Shown here piece by piece: positions 44,467 to 52,851 of a DNA stretch of 64,000 bases (position 1 is its first letter; every line of letters starts with the position of its first letter). A program made the translations under genes and the position numbers. This DNA comes from Streptomyces albireticuli. GTDB taxonomy: Bacteria > Actinomycetota > Actinomycetes > Streptomycetales > Streptomycetaceae. The stretch lies in NCBI RefSeq assembly GCF_021228125.1, contig NZ_JAJQQS010000009.1, positions 262,774 through 326,773 of the forward strand. Direction: 5' to 3'. The notes below the pieces were generated by a model, which was not told the origin of the DNA, ran no database searches, and saw only the letters and a program-made list of their open reading frames with translations.

Positions 44467-45009
44467 TCAGCCGCGCAGCACGTCCTGGAGGGAGAGCGGG
44501 GACGCGGCGGCGCCCCGGGTCCCGTGCTCGTGCGTTTTCCCGTGCATGGGCATCTCCGTGAGCCCGGGGGAGTAGATGTGGAGGCTGACGGCCGGGGCGA
44601 GGGAGTCGTTGACGACCTCGTGGGCGTAGCCGGGCGCGAAGACCCGCTGCGCTCCGGCGCGCAGCCGCCTGCGGGCGCCGCCGTGCGGCCCCGTGCCCCC
44701 GGTGATCTCGGTGAGTTCACCCTGGAGGACGGTCAGCACACCGGAGGAGGGGCCGTGGTCGTGCGGGCCGCTGCCCTGGCCGGGGACCCAGCTCAGCAGC
44801 CAGGCCTCGTAGCCGGGGCCGGTGCGCAGGCGGTGGTACCAGCGGCTGGTGGCGTCGTACCGGACGAGGTGGGCCCAGGAGGCGCGGTCGGCGGCGACCG
44901 CGCGGGCAAGCCCCGCGAACTCGGCGACGGTGCTGGGGTGGGCGGGCACCGGCGGCATCAGGTGCGGGACGGCGAGCGGGTCGCCGGCGATCTGGACATC
45001 GCTGTTCAT
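44467..45009 (-). CDS. cysteine dioxygenase
   Basis: This 180-residue cupin of the cysteine dioxygenase family oxidises L-cysteine to cysteine sulfinate using one Fe(II). GSGPHDHG supplies ligands H83 and H85, and HEVVN the third ligand H130. YDATSRWYHRLR, YEAWLLSWVPGQGSGPHDHG-type context and VSLHIYSPGLTEMP are also typical. GAGGA stands nine bases before the ATG. A short Cys-rich ORF with its own promoter lies 138 bp upstream on the same strand, suggesting that expression responds to cysteine. The Thr/Ala-rich end and fold fit bacterial thiol dioxygenases; a 3-mercaptopropionate relative is less likely. Confidence 0.9.
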   Translation of the reverse strand: MNSDVQIAGDPLAVPHLMPPVPAHPSTVAEFAGLARAVAADRASWAHLVRYDATSRWYHRLRTGPGYEAWLLSWVPGQGSGPHDHGPSSGVLTVLQGELTEITGGTGPHGGARRRLRAGAQRVFAPGYAHEVVNDSLAPAVSLHIYSPGLTEMPMHGKTHEHGTRGAAASPLSLQDVLRG

Positions 45010-45147
45010 GTGCGGGATTCCTCGGCGGAAGTGCTGGGGCGGCGCGGAGCAGGCGGAACGGGTGACGCGGAGCCGCGTACGGGCGTGCGTGAGCGCGAGC
45101 CCTCGGCGGGGCGGTGAGGTGTGAAGGTCAGCTGGAGCGCGTGGGCA

Positions 45148-45234
45148 TCAACAGCTGGAACAGCGACAGCGTGCCTGCACGGCGCAGCGGGACCCGTAGG
45201 CGCGGGTCAGGCTGAGGGCGGCGATAGCTGGCAT
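45148..45234 (-). CDS. 28-codon Cys-rich leader peptide upstream of cysteine dioxygenase (putative attenuator)
   Basis: An ATG at 45234 opens a 28-codon ORF ending with TGA at 45148. Cysteines fall at positions 17, 23, 25 and 28, the last directly before the stop; the final residues read ARCRCSSC. The codons are TGC then TGT, TGT, TGT, although TGT is rare in such high-GC genomes. A TTGACA promoter is spaced so that transcription starts at about the ATG, giving a leaderless ORF. Short leaderless Cys-rich ORFs are reported to act as cysteine-responsive attenuators in mycobacteria. Here ribosome stalling at the Cys codons could control the cysteine dioxygenase 138 bp downstream. The role is inference; the ORF is visible. 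Confidence 0.65.
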   Translation of the reverse strand: MPAIAALSLTRAYGSRCAVQARCRCSSC

Positions 45235-45240
45235 GGAAAC

Positions 45241-45270
45241 AAGGTGGCGGGCGCGACCTCGCTCTGTCAA
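45241..45270 (-). promoter_or_regulatory. promoter of the Cys-rich leader ORF and cysteine dioxygenase
   Basis: On the minus strand a consensus TTGACA (45270-45265) is followed after 18 bp by CACCTT (45246-45241). Six bases later comes the ATG at 45234, placing the transcription start at or beside that A. Confidence 0.6.
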
Positions 45271-45557
45271 CCGAGTGTCCGTTTTGGGGCTAATCTTTCA
45301 CCTCATCCGGTTGCTGTGGGTGCCGAAAGGTTTGCGTATGTGCGGGTACGGACAGGTGGCGCTCCAGTCGGGGCCGTAAACATCGTTCGGCCGGACGGTG
45401 CAACGGGACTGCCGCGTGTGGCGTCCTCACCTCATGGAGAGGTCGCGTGGCGGTCGTGGTGAGCAGATCTATGTGTCCGGACTTGTATTGTTTTGGGCAC
45501 TTTCTGCTTGGCTTTGGTTCCGCAGAGTGAATAAGGGGCCCAATAGCAGATCTCGGC

Positions 45558-45587
45558 TTGACTGGCCCGGATCGGCACACTTGTAAT
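45558..45587 (+). promoter_or_regulatory. candidate whiB promoter
   Basis: TTGACT (45558-45563) and TGTAAT (45582-45587) are 18 bp apart, predicting a start near 45594 and a leader of about 65 bases. The 45290-45557 stretch upstream is unusually AT-rich for this window and probably holds further developmental control sites; none matched a motif I could defend. Confidence 0.5.
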
Positions 45588-45659
45588 TTCACCCGTGTCG
45601 TTCTGCCGCTTTGATGAAGGCAGCATCACGGGGACGCAAATGACAGACGAGGGGCGCAC

Positions 45660-45923
45660 ATGACCGAGCTGTTTCAGCAACTGCTGGTCGAGGAGGCGGA
45701 CGAGGAGCTCGGCTGGCAGGAGCGCGCACTGTGCGCTCAGACCGATCCCGAGTCCTTCTTCCCCGAAAAGGGTGGATCCACCCGCGAGGCCAAGAAGGTC
45801 TGCCTCGCCTGCGAGGTCCGCTCGGAGTGCCTTGAATATGCCCTTGCCAATGACGAACGCTTCGGCATCTGGGGCGGCTTGTCCGAGCGCGAACGCCGCC
45901 GCCTCAAGAAAGCCGCGGTCTGA
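45660..45923 (+). CDS. whiB: WhiB transcription factor, sporulation regulator
   Basis: This 87-residue iron-sulfur regulator has the four cluster-binding cysteines C25, C48, C51 and C57 (CLACEVRSEC). The GIWGGLSERERRR turn follows, then a basic C-terminus. The sequence closely matches what I remember of Streptomyces WhiB itself rather than other Wbl paralogs. With WhiA it controls the switch from aerial growth to septation. GAGGGG lies five bases before the ATG. The gene sits alone, with AT-rich upstream DNA and a phased GGATCC repeat downstream. Confidence 0.95.
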   Translation: MTELFQQLLVEEADEELGWQERALCAQTDPESFFPEKGGSTREAKKVCLACEVRSECLEYALANDERFGIWGGLSERERRRLKKAAV

Positions 45924-46516
45924 CCGTCCGCATCGGGCGGCCGGATCCGGCACGGATCCGAGCGGGATCCGCCACGGATCCCGATAGGTCATACAGATCC
46001 TATGGATCTGATGAACGGTCTTATGGAAGACATGCCGGGAAACCGGAGAAGAGTCCGGCCCGCGCGAGTTCAGGACCGCAAACCCGCACCGGCTTCTCCG
46101 CCGGAGCGCGCTTACCGGGGCCCCGCAGGGGAACCCCCACCGGTTCTCCGCCCGGTATCCCGAGCGGTGCGTCGACCGGTTCCCGACACCGGTGTCCGGG
46201 CCGGTGCCGCGGCAGGTCCCGCGACAGGCCCGCCACGGGTTCCGCGACCGACTCCACGAGCGGTTCGTGACCGGTTCCGTGACCCGCTCAGTGACCCGCT
46301 CAGTGACCGGTCCCGTGACCGGTGACAGCCTTCCCCCGACGAACGGTCCGTCTCCCGGGCGCCGCCCGAGCGAGGCGGACCGCTGTGTGCGCAGCCACTA
46401 GTGTGGTGGCCCGTCCGCGACGCACCGCCGCCCCGCTGGGGCGCACCGTCCGCAGTCCAGCACAGCAGTCTTCCGGGGGGTGACCTCCGGACCCCGGCCG
46501 GAGGGCCCGTACCCCG
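45924..46516. other. 593-bp repeat-rich gap between whiB and the large glycosyltransferase gene
   Basis: No convincing gene is present. It contains four phased GGATCC sites and a palindrome (45944-46011). A stretch rich in CCGGT and GTGACC words follows (about 46150-46325), including adjacent copies of GTGACCCGCTCA at about 46278-46301 flanked by GTGACCGGT variants. An open frame from 46002 exists but lacks a ribosome binding site and normal codon bias. Confidence 0.6.
45944..46011. repeat. 11-bp-phased GGATCC repeats and adjacent palindrome
   Basis: GGATCC occurs at 45944, 45955, 45966 and 45977, exactly 11 bp apart, each of the first three followed by G. Nearby, CAGATCC-TAT-GGATCTG (45995-46011) is a perfect 7-bp inverted repeat carrying the same word. 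Confidence 0.85.
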
Positions 46517-49500
46517 ATGTCCGAGCACAGCACCACGGCGGCCCACCACCCGGCCGGCTCCGCTCCGTTCGCCCCCACCCCCCTGCCCGGGTACGACTCC
46601 GCCGTGCCGCCGGCCTTCCCCCGGCACGTCGTCACCGCCGTGCTCGTCGCCCATGACGGCGCCCGCTGGCTGCCCGACGCCCTGGCCGGCCTGCTCGGCC
46701 AGGAACGCCCCGTGCAGGGCGCCGTCGGCGCCGACACCGCGAGCACCGACGACTCCGCCCGGCTGCTGGCCGAGGCCCTCGGCGACGACCGCGTCCTGCA
46801 CCTCGCCCGCCGCACCGGCTTCGGCGCGGCCGTCGACGAGGCCGTGCGCTCCGTCCCCGCGCCGGACCCGGAGACGCTGCCGTACCTCAAGCGTTCGAGC
46901 GGCTGGGACCCCGTCAGCCGCACCTGGCGCGAGGACCCCGACGACCCGCACGGTTACGACGCCGGAGGCCGCGGCGGCCGGACCGGCCAGGGCACCGGGG
47001 ACCTCGAACCCGTCCAGTGGCTGTGGCTCCTGCACGACGACTGCGCCCCCGAGCCCGGCGCCCTCCACGAACTCCTGCGCGCCGCCGACGCGGAGCCCGA
47101 CGCCGCCGTCGTCGGCCCCAAGCTCCGCAGCTGGTACGACCGCAGGCAACTGCTGGAGGTGGGCGTCTCCATCGCCCGCAGCGGCCGCCGCTGGACCGGC
47201 CTGGAGCGCCGCGAGCAGGACCAGGGCCAGCACGACCAGGTGCGCTCCGTGCTCTCCGTGTCCACCGCCGGCATGCTGATCCGCCGCGACGTCTACGAGA
47301 AGCTCGGCGGCTTCGACAGCCGACTGCCCCTCATGCGCGACGACGTCGACCTGTGCTGGCGCGCCCACGCCGCCGGCCACCGGGTCCTCATCGCGCCCGA
47401 CGCCGTCGCCCGGCACGCCGAGGCCGCCGCCCGCGAGCGCCGCCCCGTCGACTGCGCCGGCCGCACCGCGGCCGGCCCGCACCGCGTCGACAAGGCGGGC
47501 GCCGTCCACACCCTCCTCGCCAACACCCACGGCAAGCTCCTGCCGTACGTCCTGGTCCGGCTGGTCCTCGGCACCCTGCTGCGCGCCCTCGGATACCTCC
47601 TCGGCAAGGCGCCCGGACAGGCCCTGGACGAGCTCACCGGCCTCTTCGGCACCCTGCTGCGCCCCGGCAGGCTCAGCGCCGCACGGAAGAGACGCGGCCG
47701 CCCGGCCGTGGCCCCGAGCGAGCTGCGGCCGCTCTTCCCACCCGTCGGCGCCACCGTCCGGGCCACCGTCGAAGGACTCGCGAGCGGCCTCGGCGGCCGC
47801 CCGGACGGCGAGGCCTCCTCCGCCGGACGGCACGGCGCCGTCGAGTCCGGGCCCGGCGGCGAGGACGCCGACTTCCTGGAGATCGAGCAGTTCGCCCGGC
47901 TCAAGCGGATCGCCCGCAAGCCCGGCCCCGTCCTCTTCGCCGTCCTCCTGCTCGTCTCGCTCGTCGCCTGCCGCGGGCTCCTCGGCGGGGGCTCCCTGTC
48001 CGGCGGCGCCCTGCTGCCCGCCCCCGACGGCGTCTCCGGCCTCTGGGCCCGCTACGCCGACGCCTGGCATCCCGTGGGCACCGGCACCACCGGCGCGGCG
48101 CCGCCCTATCTCGCGGTCCTCGCCGGCCTGTCGGCGCTCTTCCTCGGCTCCACCGGCTTCACCCTCACCCTGCTGCTCGTCTGCTCGGTGCCCCTGGCCG
48201 GGCTCACCGCCTACTTCTCTTCCCGCACGCTGGTCTCCTCACGCCTCCTGCGGGCCTGGGCGAGCGTCGCCTACGCCTTCCTGCCCGCCGCCACCGGCGC
48301 CCTCGCCACCGGCCGGCTGGGCACGGCGGTCCTGGCCGTCCTGCTGCCGCCCATGGCGCGCACGGCCGTCGCGAGCGCCGGACTGCGGACGCCCGGGGCG
48401 CGCCCCACCTGGCGCGCGACATGGGCGTACGCCCTCCTGCTCACCGTCACCACCGCCTTCACGCCCGTCGTCTGGCCGCTCGCCGTCGTCCTGGGCCTCG
48501 GCGCGCTCGCCTGGTCCCTCACGCGCGGCGGTGGCCGGCCCGCCGTCCACGGCACCCGCTTCCTGACCGCCGCCGTCACCCCGCTCGCCGTCCTCGCCCC
48601 CTGGTCGTTCGGGCTGCTCGCGCACCCCGGCCGCTTCCTCACCGAGGCCGGCATCGAGCCGGCGCCGGCCGCGTCCGCGCCCTGGCACCTGCTCACCGGC
48701 GACCCGGGCGGCCCGAAGACCTTCGGCGGTCTCCTGTTCACCGGCGTGCTGCTGGCCGCGCTGGCGGCCCTGCTCCGAGCCGACCGCGGGCGCGCGGTCC
48801 GCACCGCCTGGGCCGCTGCCCTGGCCGCCCTGCTGTGCGCGGTGCTCACCAGGGGCGCCTCCGGCTGGGCCGGCCCCGCCACCCTCGTCTACTGCCTGGC
48901 GCTCATCGCCGCGTCCGTCGTCGGAGCCGAGGGCGCGCGCGAGCGCGTCGCGGCCCTCAGCTTCGGCTGGCGGCAGCCCGTCGCGGCCCTCGTCGCCGTC
49001 GCCGCGATCGCCGCCCCCCTGGCCGCCGCGGCCGCGTGGGCGGTGGGCGGCGCGGACGGGCCGCTGGAGCGCCGCGCCGCCGCGCAGGTGCCCGCGTTCG
49101 TCGCGGAGGAGGCGGCCACCCGCGACCAGGCCCGCACCCTGGTGCTCGGCGGCGAGGCCGGGCGCGTCACCTACGCGCTCGTCCGCGGCTCCGGGGCCCG
49201 GCTCGGTGACGCCGAGCTCGCCGCCTCCGCCGGGCGCGACAAGAAGCTCGACGCCGCCGTCGCCGGGCTCGTCGCGGGCTCCGGCGCCGACCAGGCGGGC
49301 GCCCTCGCCGACTACGCCGTCGGCTATGTGATCGTCCGCGACAGCGCCCCCAAGAGCACGGGCCGAGCCCTGGACACCACCACCGGCCTCACCCGGCTCA
49401 GCCGCCAGGACAACAGCTCGCTGTGGCGGGTCGACCGGGACGTCGCCCGCGTCACCGTGGTCGGTGGCGGCGGCCGTAAGGACAGCCGCCCGGTGCCCGT

Positions 49501-50422
49501 GGCCGCCGGGCCCGTCGAGGCGCACGGCACGCTCCCCGCCGGTGGCGAGGGACGGGTGCTGCGGGTCGCGGACAAGGCCGACCCCGGCTGGCAGGCCACC
49601 CTGAACGGCAAGGCGCTCAAGCCCACCACCGTCGACGGCTGGGCCCAGGGCTTCGCGCTCCCGCCGGAGGGCGGCCGGATCGCCCTGGTCTACCGGACCC
49701 CCCTGCCGCACACGGCCTGGGCCTGGACGCAGGGGCTGCTCGCCCTCGTCCTGGTCGTCCTCGCCCTGCCGGGCCGCCGCCGCGAGGTCGACGACGACCT
49801 CCCGGAGGCCGCGCCCGCCGGGAGCCCGGGGGCCTCCGCCGCGCCCGCCACGGAGACCGCGGCGCCCGTACCGCCGCGGCCCGGCTCCGGCGAGGGCCGC
49901 CGCGCCCGCAGGCTCCGCGCCGCGGCCGAGGCCGGGGGCGGGGCGCCCGCACCGGCGGCACCCGCGCCGCCCGCGGTGGCGGAGCCGGTGGCCGACCCCT
50001 ACGCCCAGCAGTCCGCCGACCCGTACGCGGCCGTGCCGCACCAGCAGCCGTACGGGCAGCAGCAGGCCGGCGACGGCTGGGGGACGGGCCACGCCGACCA
50101 CACGACCCACGAGGGCTACTACGCGACCCAGGGCTACCAGGAGGGCCCGTACGAGGGCGCCCAGGGCAACGCGCACACCCAGGAAAACGCCTACGGGAGC
50201 GGTTACGGGGTCCCCTACGAGGAGGCCCACTATCCGCAGCAGGGCCACACGCCGGGCCAGGAGACGGCCGGGTACCCGCAACCGGACCCCTACCAGGGCG
50301 GGCGGCAGGCCGACCCGTACGCGGCCGGTTCCTACGACCCGTACAGCTACGGCGGACAGCCCTACGACACCACGTACGGCGGCGGCACCCCGCCCCACCG
50401 CGACGGGAGCGAGCAGCAGTGA
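46517..50422 (+). CDS. very large family 2 glycosyltransferase with polytopic membrane region and Tyr/Gln-rich tail
   Basis: This 1301-residue protein starts with a GT-A domain (about 38-330; TAVLVAHDGARWLPDAL, WLLHDDCAPEPGAL as the DDx metal site, MRDDVDLCWRAHAAGHRV). A linker (about 365-450) leads to a large region with a dozen or so membrane helices and an extracytoplasmic part (about 465-1105). The tail (about 1110-1301) is disordered and rich in Tyr, Gln, Pro and Gly (DPYAQQSADPYAAVPHQQPY type). It probably makes or exports a cell-envelope glycan. Its stop overlaps the DUF5719 gene (GTGA). The nearest GGAGG is 12 bases from the ATG. Confidence 0.88.
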   Translation: MSEHSTTAAHHPAGSAPFAPTPLPGYDSAVPPAFPRHVVTAVLVAHDGARWLPDALAGLLGQERPVQGAVGADTASTDDSARLLAEALGDDRVLHLARRTGFGAAVDEAVRSVPAPDPETLPYLKRSSGWDPVSRTWREDPDDPHGYDAGGRGGRTGQGTGDLEPVQWLWLLHDDCAPEPGALHELLRAADAEPDAAVVGPKLRSWYDRRQLLEVGVSIARSGRRWTGLERREQDQGQHDQVRSVLSVSTAGMLIRRDVYEKLGGFDSRLPLMRDDVDLCWRAHAAGHRVLIAPDAVARHAEAAARERRPVDCAGRTAAGPHRVDKAGAVHTLLANTHGKLLPYVLVRLVLGTLLRALGYLLGKAPGQALDELTGLFGTLLRPGRLSAARKRRGRPAVAPSELRPLFPPVGATVRATVEGLASGLGGRPDGEASSAGRHGAVESGPGGEDADFLEIEQFARLKRIARKPGPVLFAVLLLVSLVACRGLLGGGSLSGGALLPAPDGVSGLWARYADAWHPVGTGTTGAAPPYLAVLAGLSALFLGSTGFTLTLLLVCSVPLAGLTAYFSSRTLVSSRLLRAWASVAYAFLPAATGALATGRLGTAVLAVLLPPMARTAVASAGLRTPGARPTWRATWAYALLLTVTTAFTPVVWPLAVVLGLGALAWSLTRGGGRPAVHGTRFLTAAVTPLAVLAPWSFGLLAHPGRFLTEAGIEPAPAASAPWHLLTGDPGGPKTFGGLLFTGVLLAALAALLRADRGRAVRTAWAAALAALLCAVLTRGASGWAGPATLVYCLALIAASVVGAEGARERVAALSFGWRQPVAALVAVAAIAAPLAAAAAWAVGGADGPLERRAAAQVPAFVAEEAATRDQARTLVLGGEAGRVTYALVRGSGARLGDAELAASAGRDKKLDAAVAGLVAGSGADQAGALADYAVGYVIVRDSAPKSTGRALDTTTGLTRLSRQDNSSLWRVDRDVARVTVVGGGGRKDSRPVPVAAGPVEAHGTLPAGGEGRVLRVADKADPGWQATLNGKALKPTTVDGWAQGFALPPEGGRIALVYRTPLPHTAWAWTQGLLALVLVVLALPGRRREVDDDLPEAAPAGSPGASAAPATETAAPVPPRPGSGEGRRARRLRAAAEAGGGAPAPAAPAPPAVAEPVADPYAQQSADPYAAVPHQQPYGQQQAGDGWGTGHADHTTHEGYYATQGYQEGPYEGAQGNAHTQENAYGSGYGVPYEEAHYPQQGHTPGQETAGYPQPDPYQGGRQADPYAAGSYDPYSYGGQPYDTTYGGGTPPHRDGSEQQ

Positions 50423-52005
50423 AGCGCACCACCCTGTCCCTCTTCGGAGCCGTCGCGGCGCTCGCCGCCGCCACGGGTCTCGCCGTCGTCGCCGCGCCCG
50501 CCGGCGGCGAGGGCACGACGCCCGCGAAGGCGGCCTCCCGGCAGCCCGTGCAGCGATCGGCGGCGCTCTGCCCGGCACCGACCTCCTCGGACGTGGGGGA
50601 GACCGTGTACACGGCGTTCACGCCGCCGACCACCGGCGCGTCCGGGGGCAAGGCGGCGGCGGACCTGCTGGCGGCGGCCCCGGGCAAGAAGGACGACGCC
50701 GTCACGGAAGCGGCCGAGGAAGCCGGTAAGGACGCGGGCAAGGCCGGCGCCAAGAAGGACGGCAAGGACGGGAAGAGCAAGAGCGACGGCAAGGGCGCGA
50801 CGGCCCCCGGCACGTCCGTGCTCGCCCCGAAGGAGCCCGGCAAGCCGGCCACCGCCGGTACGGGCCGCTCCGACGCGCCCGCCCTCATCGGCGCCGCCGA
50901 GGGCGCGCTCGCCCCCGGCTGGACGGTGCAGCAGTCCACCGTGGTCAGCGCGGGCAGCGGGCGCGGGCTGCACGGGCTGACCTGTACGGCCCCCGACACG
51001 TCCTTCTGGTTCCCGGGCGTGAGCACCGCCAAGGGGCGCCAGGACTACGTCCACCTGACCAACCCGGACACCACGGCCGCGGTCGTCGACCTGGAGCTCT
51101 ACGGCAAGGACGGCCGGATCAGGTCCGCCGCCGGAGAGGGCGTCACCCTTCCGCCCCGGTCCACCGTCCCGGTGCTCCTGTCGACGCTGGCGGACGCGCC
51201 CGCCGAGAGTGCGACGCTGCACGTCGCCGCCCGCTCCGGCCGGGTGGGCGCCGCCGTCCAGGCGTCCGACGAGAAGCTCGGCGGCGACTGGCTGCCGGCC
51301 TCCGCCGAACCGGCCGCCGACGCCGTCCTGCCGGGCATCCCGGCCGACGCGACCTCCGTAAGGCTGATCGCTTTCGCGCCCGGCACGGACGACGCCGACC
51401 TCAGGCTGCGGTTCGCCGGGCCGAGCGGCTCGATCACCCCGGCCGGTCACGAGACGCTGCACGTCAAGAGCGGCATGACGGAGGCCGTGGACCTCGGCGA
51501 CGTCGCCAAGGGTGAGACGGGGTCGCTGCTCCTTACGGCGGAAGGCGCCAAGTCCCCGGTCGTCGCGGCCCTGCGGGTGACGCGCGGCAAGGACGACAAG
51601 CAGGAGACCGCGTTCATCCCCGCCACGGCGCCCGTCGAGCGGCGCGGGACGGTCGCCGACAACCGCGCCAAGGGCAGCGCGCTCACCCTGGTCGCGCCGG
51701 GGAAGGAGGCGGCGGAGGTGAAGGTCACCTCGTCGGCGGGCAGTGAGGGCGGGACCGCGGTGAGCAAGACCTACACGGTCAAGCCGGGCACCACACTGGC
51801 CGTGGAGCCGCCGCAGCCCTCCGGCCTCAAGGGGACGTACGCGGTGACCGTGGAGAAGGTCTCGGGGGGCCCGGTGCACGTCTCGCGGACGCTGTCGCTG
51901 CCGAAGGACGGCGTGCCCATGTTCACGGTCCAGCCGGTGCCGGACGACCGCTCCACGGTGGCGGTGCCGGCGGTCGGCCAGGACCTTTCGATGCTGAACC
52001 GCTGA
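50419..52005 (+). CDS. exported DUF5719-family protein
   Basis: This 528-residue protein has a signal peptide or anchor (about 1-28) and a Lys/Gly/Ala-rich linker (about 75-135, KKDGKDGKSKSDGKG type). A beta-rich exported domain follows (about 155-525; WFPGVSTAKGRQDYVHLTNPD, VQASDEKLGGDWLP). The family has no known activity but regularly follows this giant glycosyltransferase in streptomycetes as I recall it. The GTGA overlap shows co-translation, so a partner role in the same envelope process is likely. Confidence 0.85.
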   Translation: MKRTTLSLFGAVAALAAATGLAVVAAPAGGEGTTPAKAASRQPVQRSAALCPAPTSSDVGETVYTAFTPPTTGASGGKAAADLLAAAPGKKDDAVTEAAEEAGKDAGKAGAKKDGKDGKSKSDGKGATAPGTSVLAPKEPGKPATAGTGRSDAPALIGAAEGALAPGWTVQQSTVVSAGSGRGLHGLTCTAPDTSFWFPGVSTAKGRQDYVHLTNPDTTAAVVDLELYGKDGRIRSAAGEGVTLPPRSTVPVLLSTLADAPAESATLHVAARSGRVGAAVQASDEKLGGDWLPASAEPAADAVLPGIPADATSVRLIAFAPGTDDADLRLRFAGPSGSITPAGHETLHVKSGMTEAVDLGDVAKGETGSLLLTAEGAKSPVVAALRVTRGKDDKQETAFIPATAPVERRGTVADNRAKGSALTLVAPGKEAAEVKVTSSAGSEGGTAVSKTYTVKPGTTLAVEPPQPSGLKGTYAVTVEKVSGGPVHVSRTLSLPKDGVPMFTVQPVPDDRSTVAVPAVGQDLSMLNR

Positions 52006-52039
52006 CGGGCGGAGCGTCGGAACGCCCCGCCCGGCCCGC

Positions 52040-52534
52040 TCAGTCCTGCCCGTACCGGGGGTCCACCGACTCCGGCGCGAGCCCGAGGAGTTCGGCGACC
52101 TGTTCCACCACGACCTCGTGGACGAGCAGCGCCCGCTCGTCGCGGCTCTTGGTGCGGATCTCCACCGGACGGCGGTAGATCACGATCCGGTCGGGGGCGT
52201 CGCCGTGGGCGGGCACGTACCGCCCGAGGGGCACGGACTCACCGTCGAAGTCGAAGACGTCGAGGCCCTCCGGCCCGTCGGGATCCGCGGGCGGCGCCCC
52301 CGCGTCGCGGAGGGTGACCGGCACCTCGCGGACGACGAAGTCGACGGCGGCGAGCTGGGGCCAGCGCCGCTCCAGCCGCTCCGCCGAGTCGTGCACCAGA
52401 TCGACGAACGCCTCGCCGCGGCTGACCGACAGCGGCACTTGGGGCGGGGCGATCGGACCGCGCATGCCACGTCCGTGACGGTCTCGGTGACGCGGGCGCG
52501 ATGCGGAGTGACGAGGAGGTACGGGGCTGTCCAT
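52040..52534 (-). CDS. zincin-like metallopeptidase-family protein with incomplete HExxH
   Basis: This 164-residue protein belongs by eye to the actinobacterial DUF1025/zincin-like family (VSRGEAFVDLVHDSAERLERRW near the start, IVIYRRPVEIRTKSRDERALL, then VHEVVVEQVAELLGL). The expected HExxH reads HEVVV, so the second His zinc ligand is missing. The enzyme may be inactive or bind metal differently. An ATG at 52534 is preceded by AGGAG only two bases away and by TACCCT, so the start is uncertain; ATG 52585 is possible. It is divergent from DUF3499. Confidence 0.7.
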   Translation of the reverse strand: MDSPVPPRHSASRPRHRDRHGRGMRGPIAPPQVPLSVSRGEAFVDLVHDSAERLERRWPQLAAVDFVVREVPVTLRDAGAPPADPDGPEGLDVFDFDGESVPLGRYVPAHGDAPDRIVIYRRPVEIRTKSRDERALLVHEVVVEQVAELLGLAPESVDPRYGQD

Positions 52535-52851
52535 CACTCCTGAGGGTATCCGCCGGTCGGCCGTGCGCACGTAGTGATCGCGCATCCACAGCATGTCGCC
52601 GGATGAACATTCCGGTCATCTCTGCGATCAATTGCGGCCAGGTAGCGGACCGGTCGATCCATGCCGAATGACACTGTACGGACGGCTTCATGACAATTTT
52701 TCGACCCGCCGAAATCCGGTTCGACGGTCTCCGCGCAGGTCAACGGCCCGGTGGCGAAACGGTGTCGACGGGACGAACCGGGACGACACGGAGGAGTGAG
52801 CCGGGGGAGAGTCGTCGCGGACCGCTCAAGAGTGCGGTACCGTCCAACCTC
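52535..52851. other. 317-bp divergent intergenic region
   Basis: It separates the metallopeptidase-like and DUF3499 genes. It contains AT-richer patches (near 52625 and 52690) that are likely promoter DNA, and TACCGT eight bases before the DUF3499 GTG. No gene is evident. Confidence 0.4.

Noticed and set aside
45271..45659. BldD or WhiA binding sites upstream of whiB
   Set aside because: GTGTC words (GACAC on the other strand) occur at about 45275, 45473 and 45595, but they are common and no full BldD palindrome was found.
46002..46325. 107-codon open frame after whiB
   Set aside because: It lacks a ribosome binding site, has irregular codon bias and runs through the degenerate repeats, so it is more likely non-coding.
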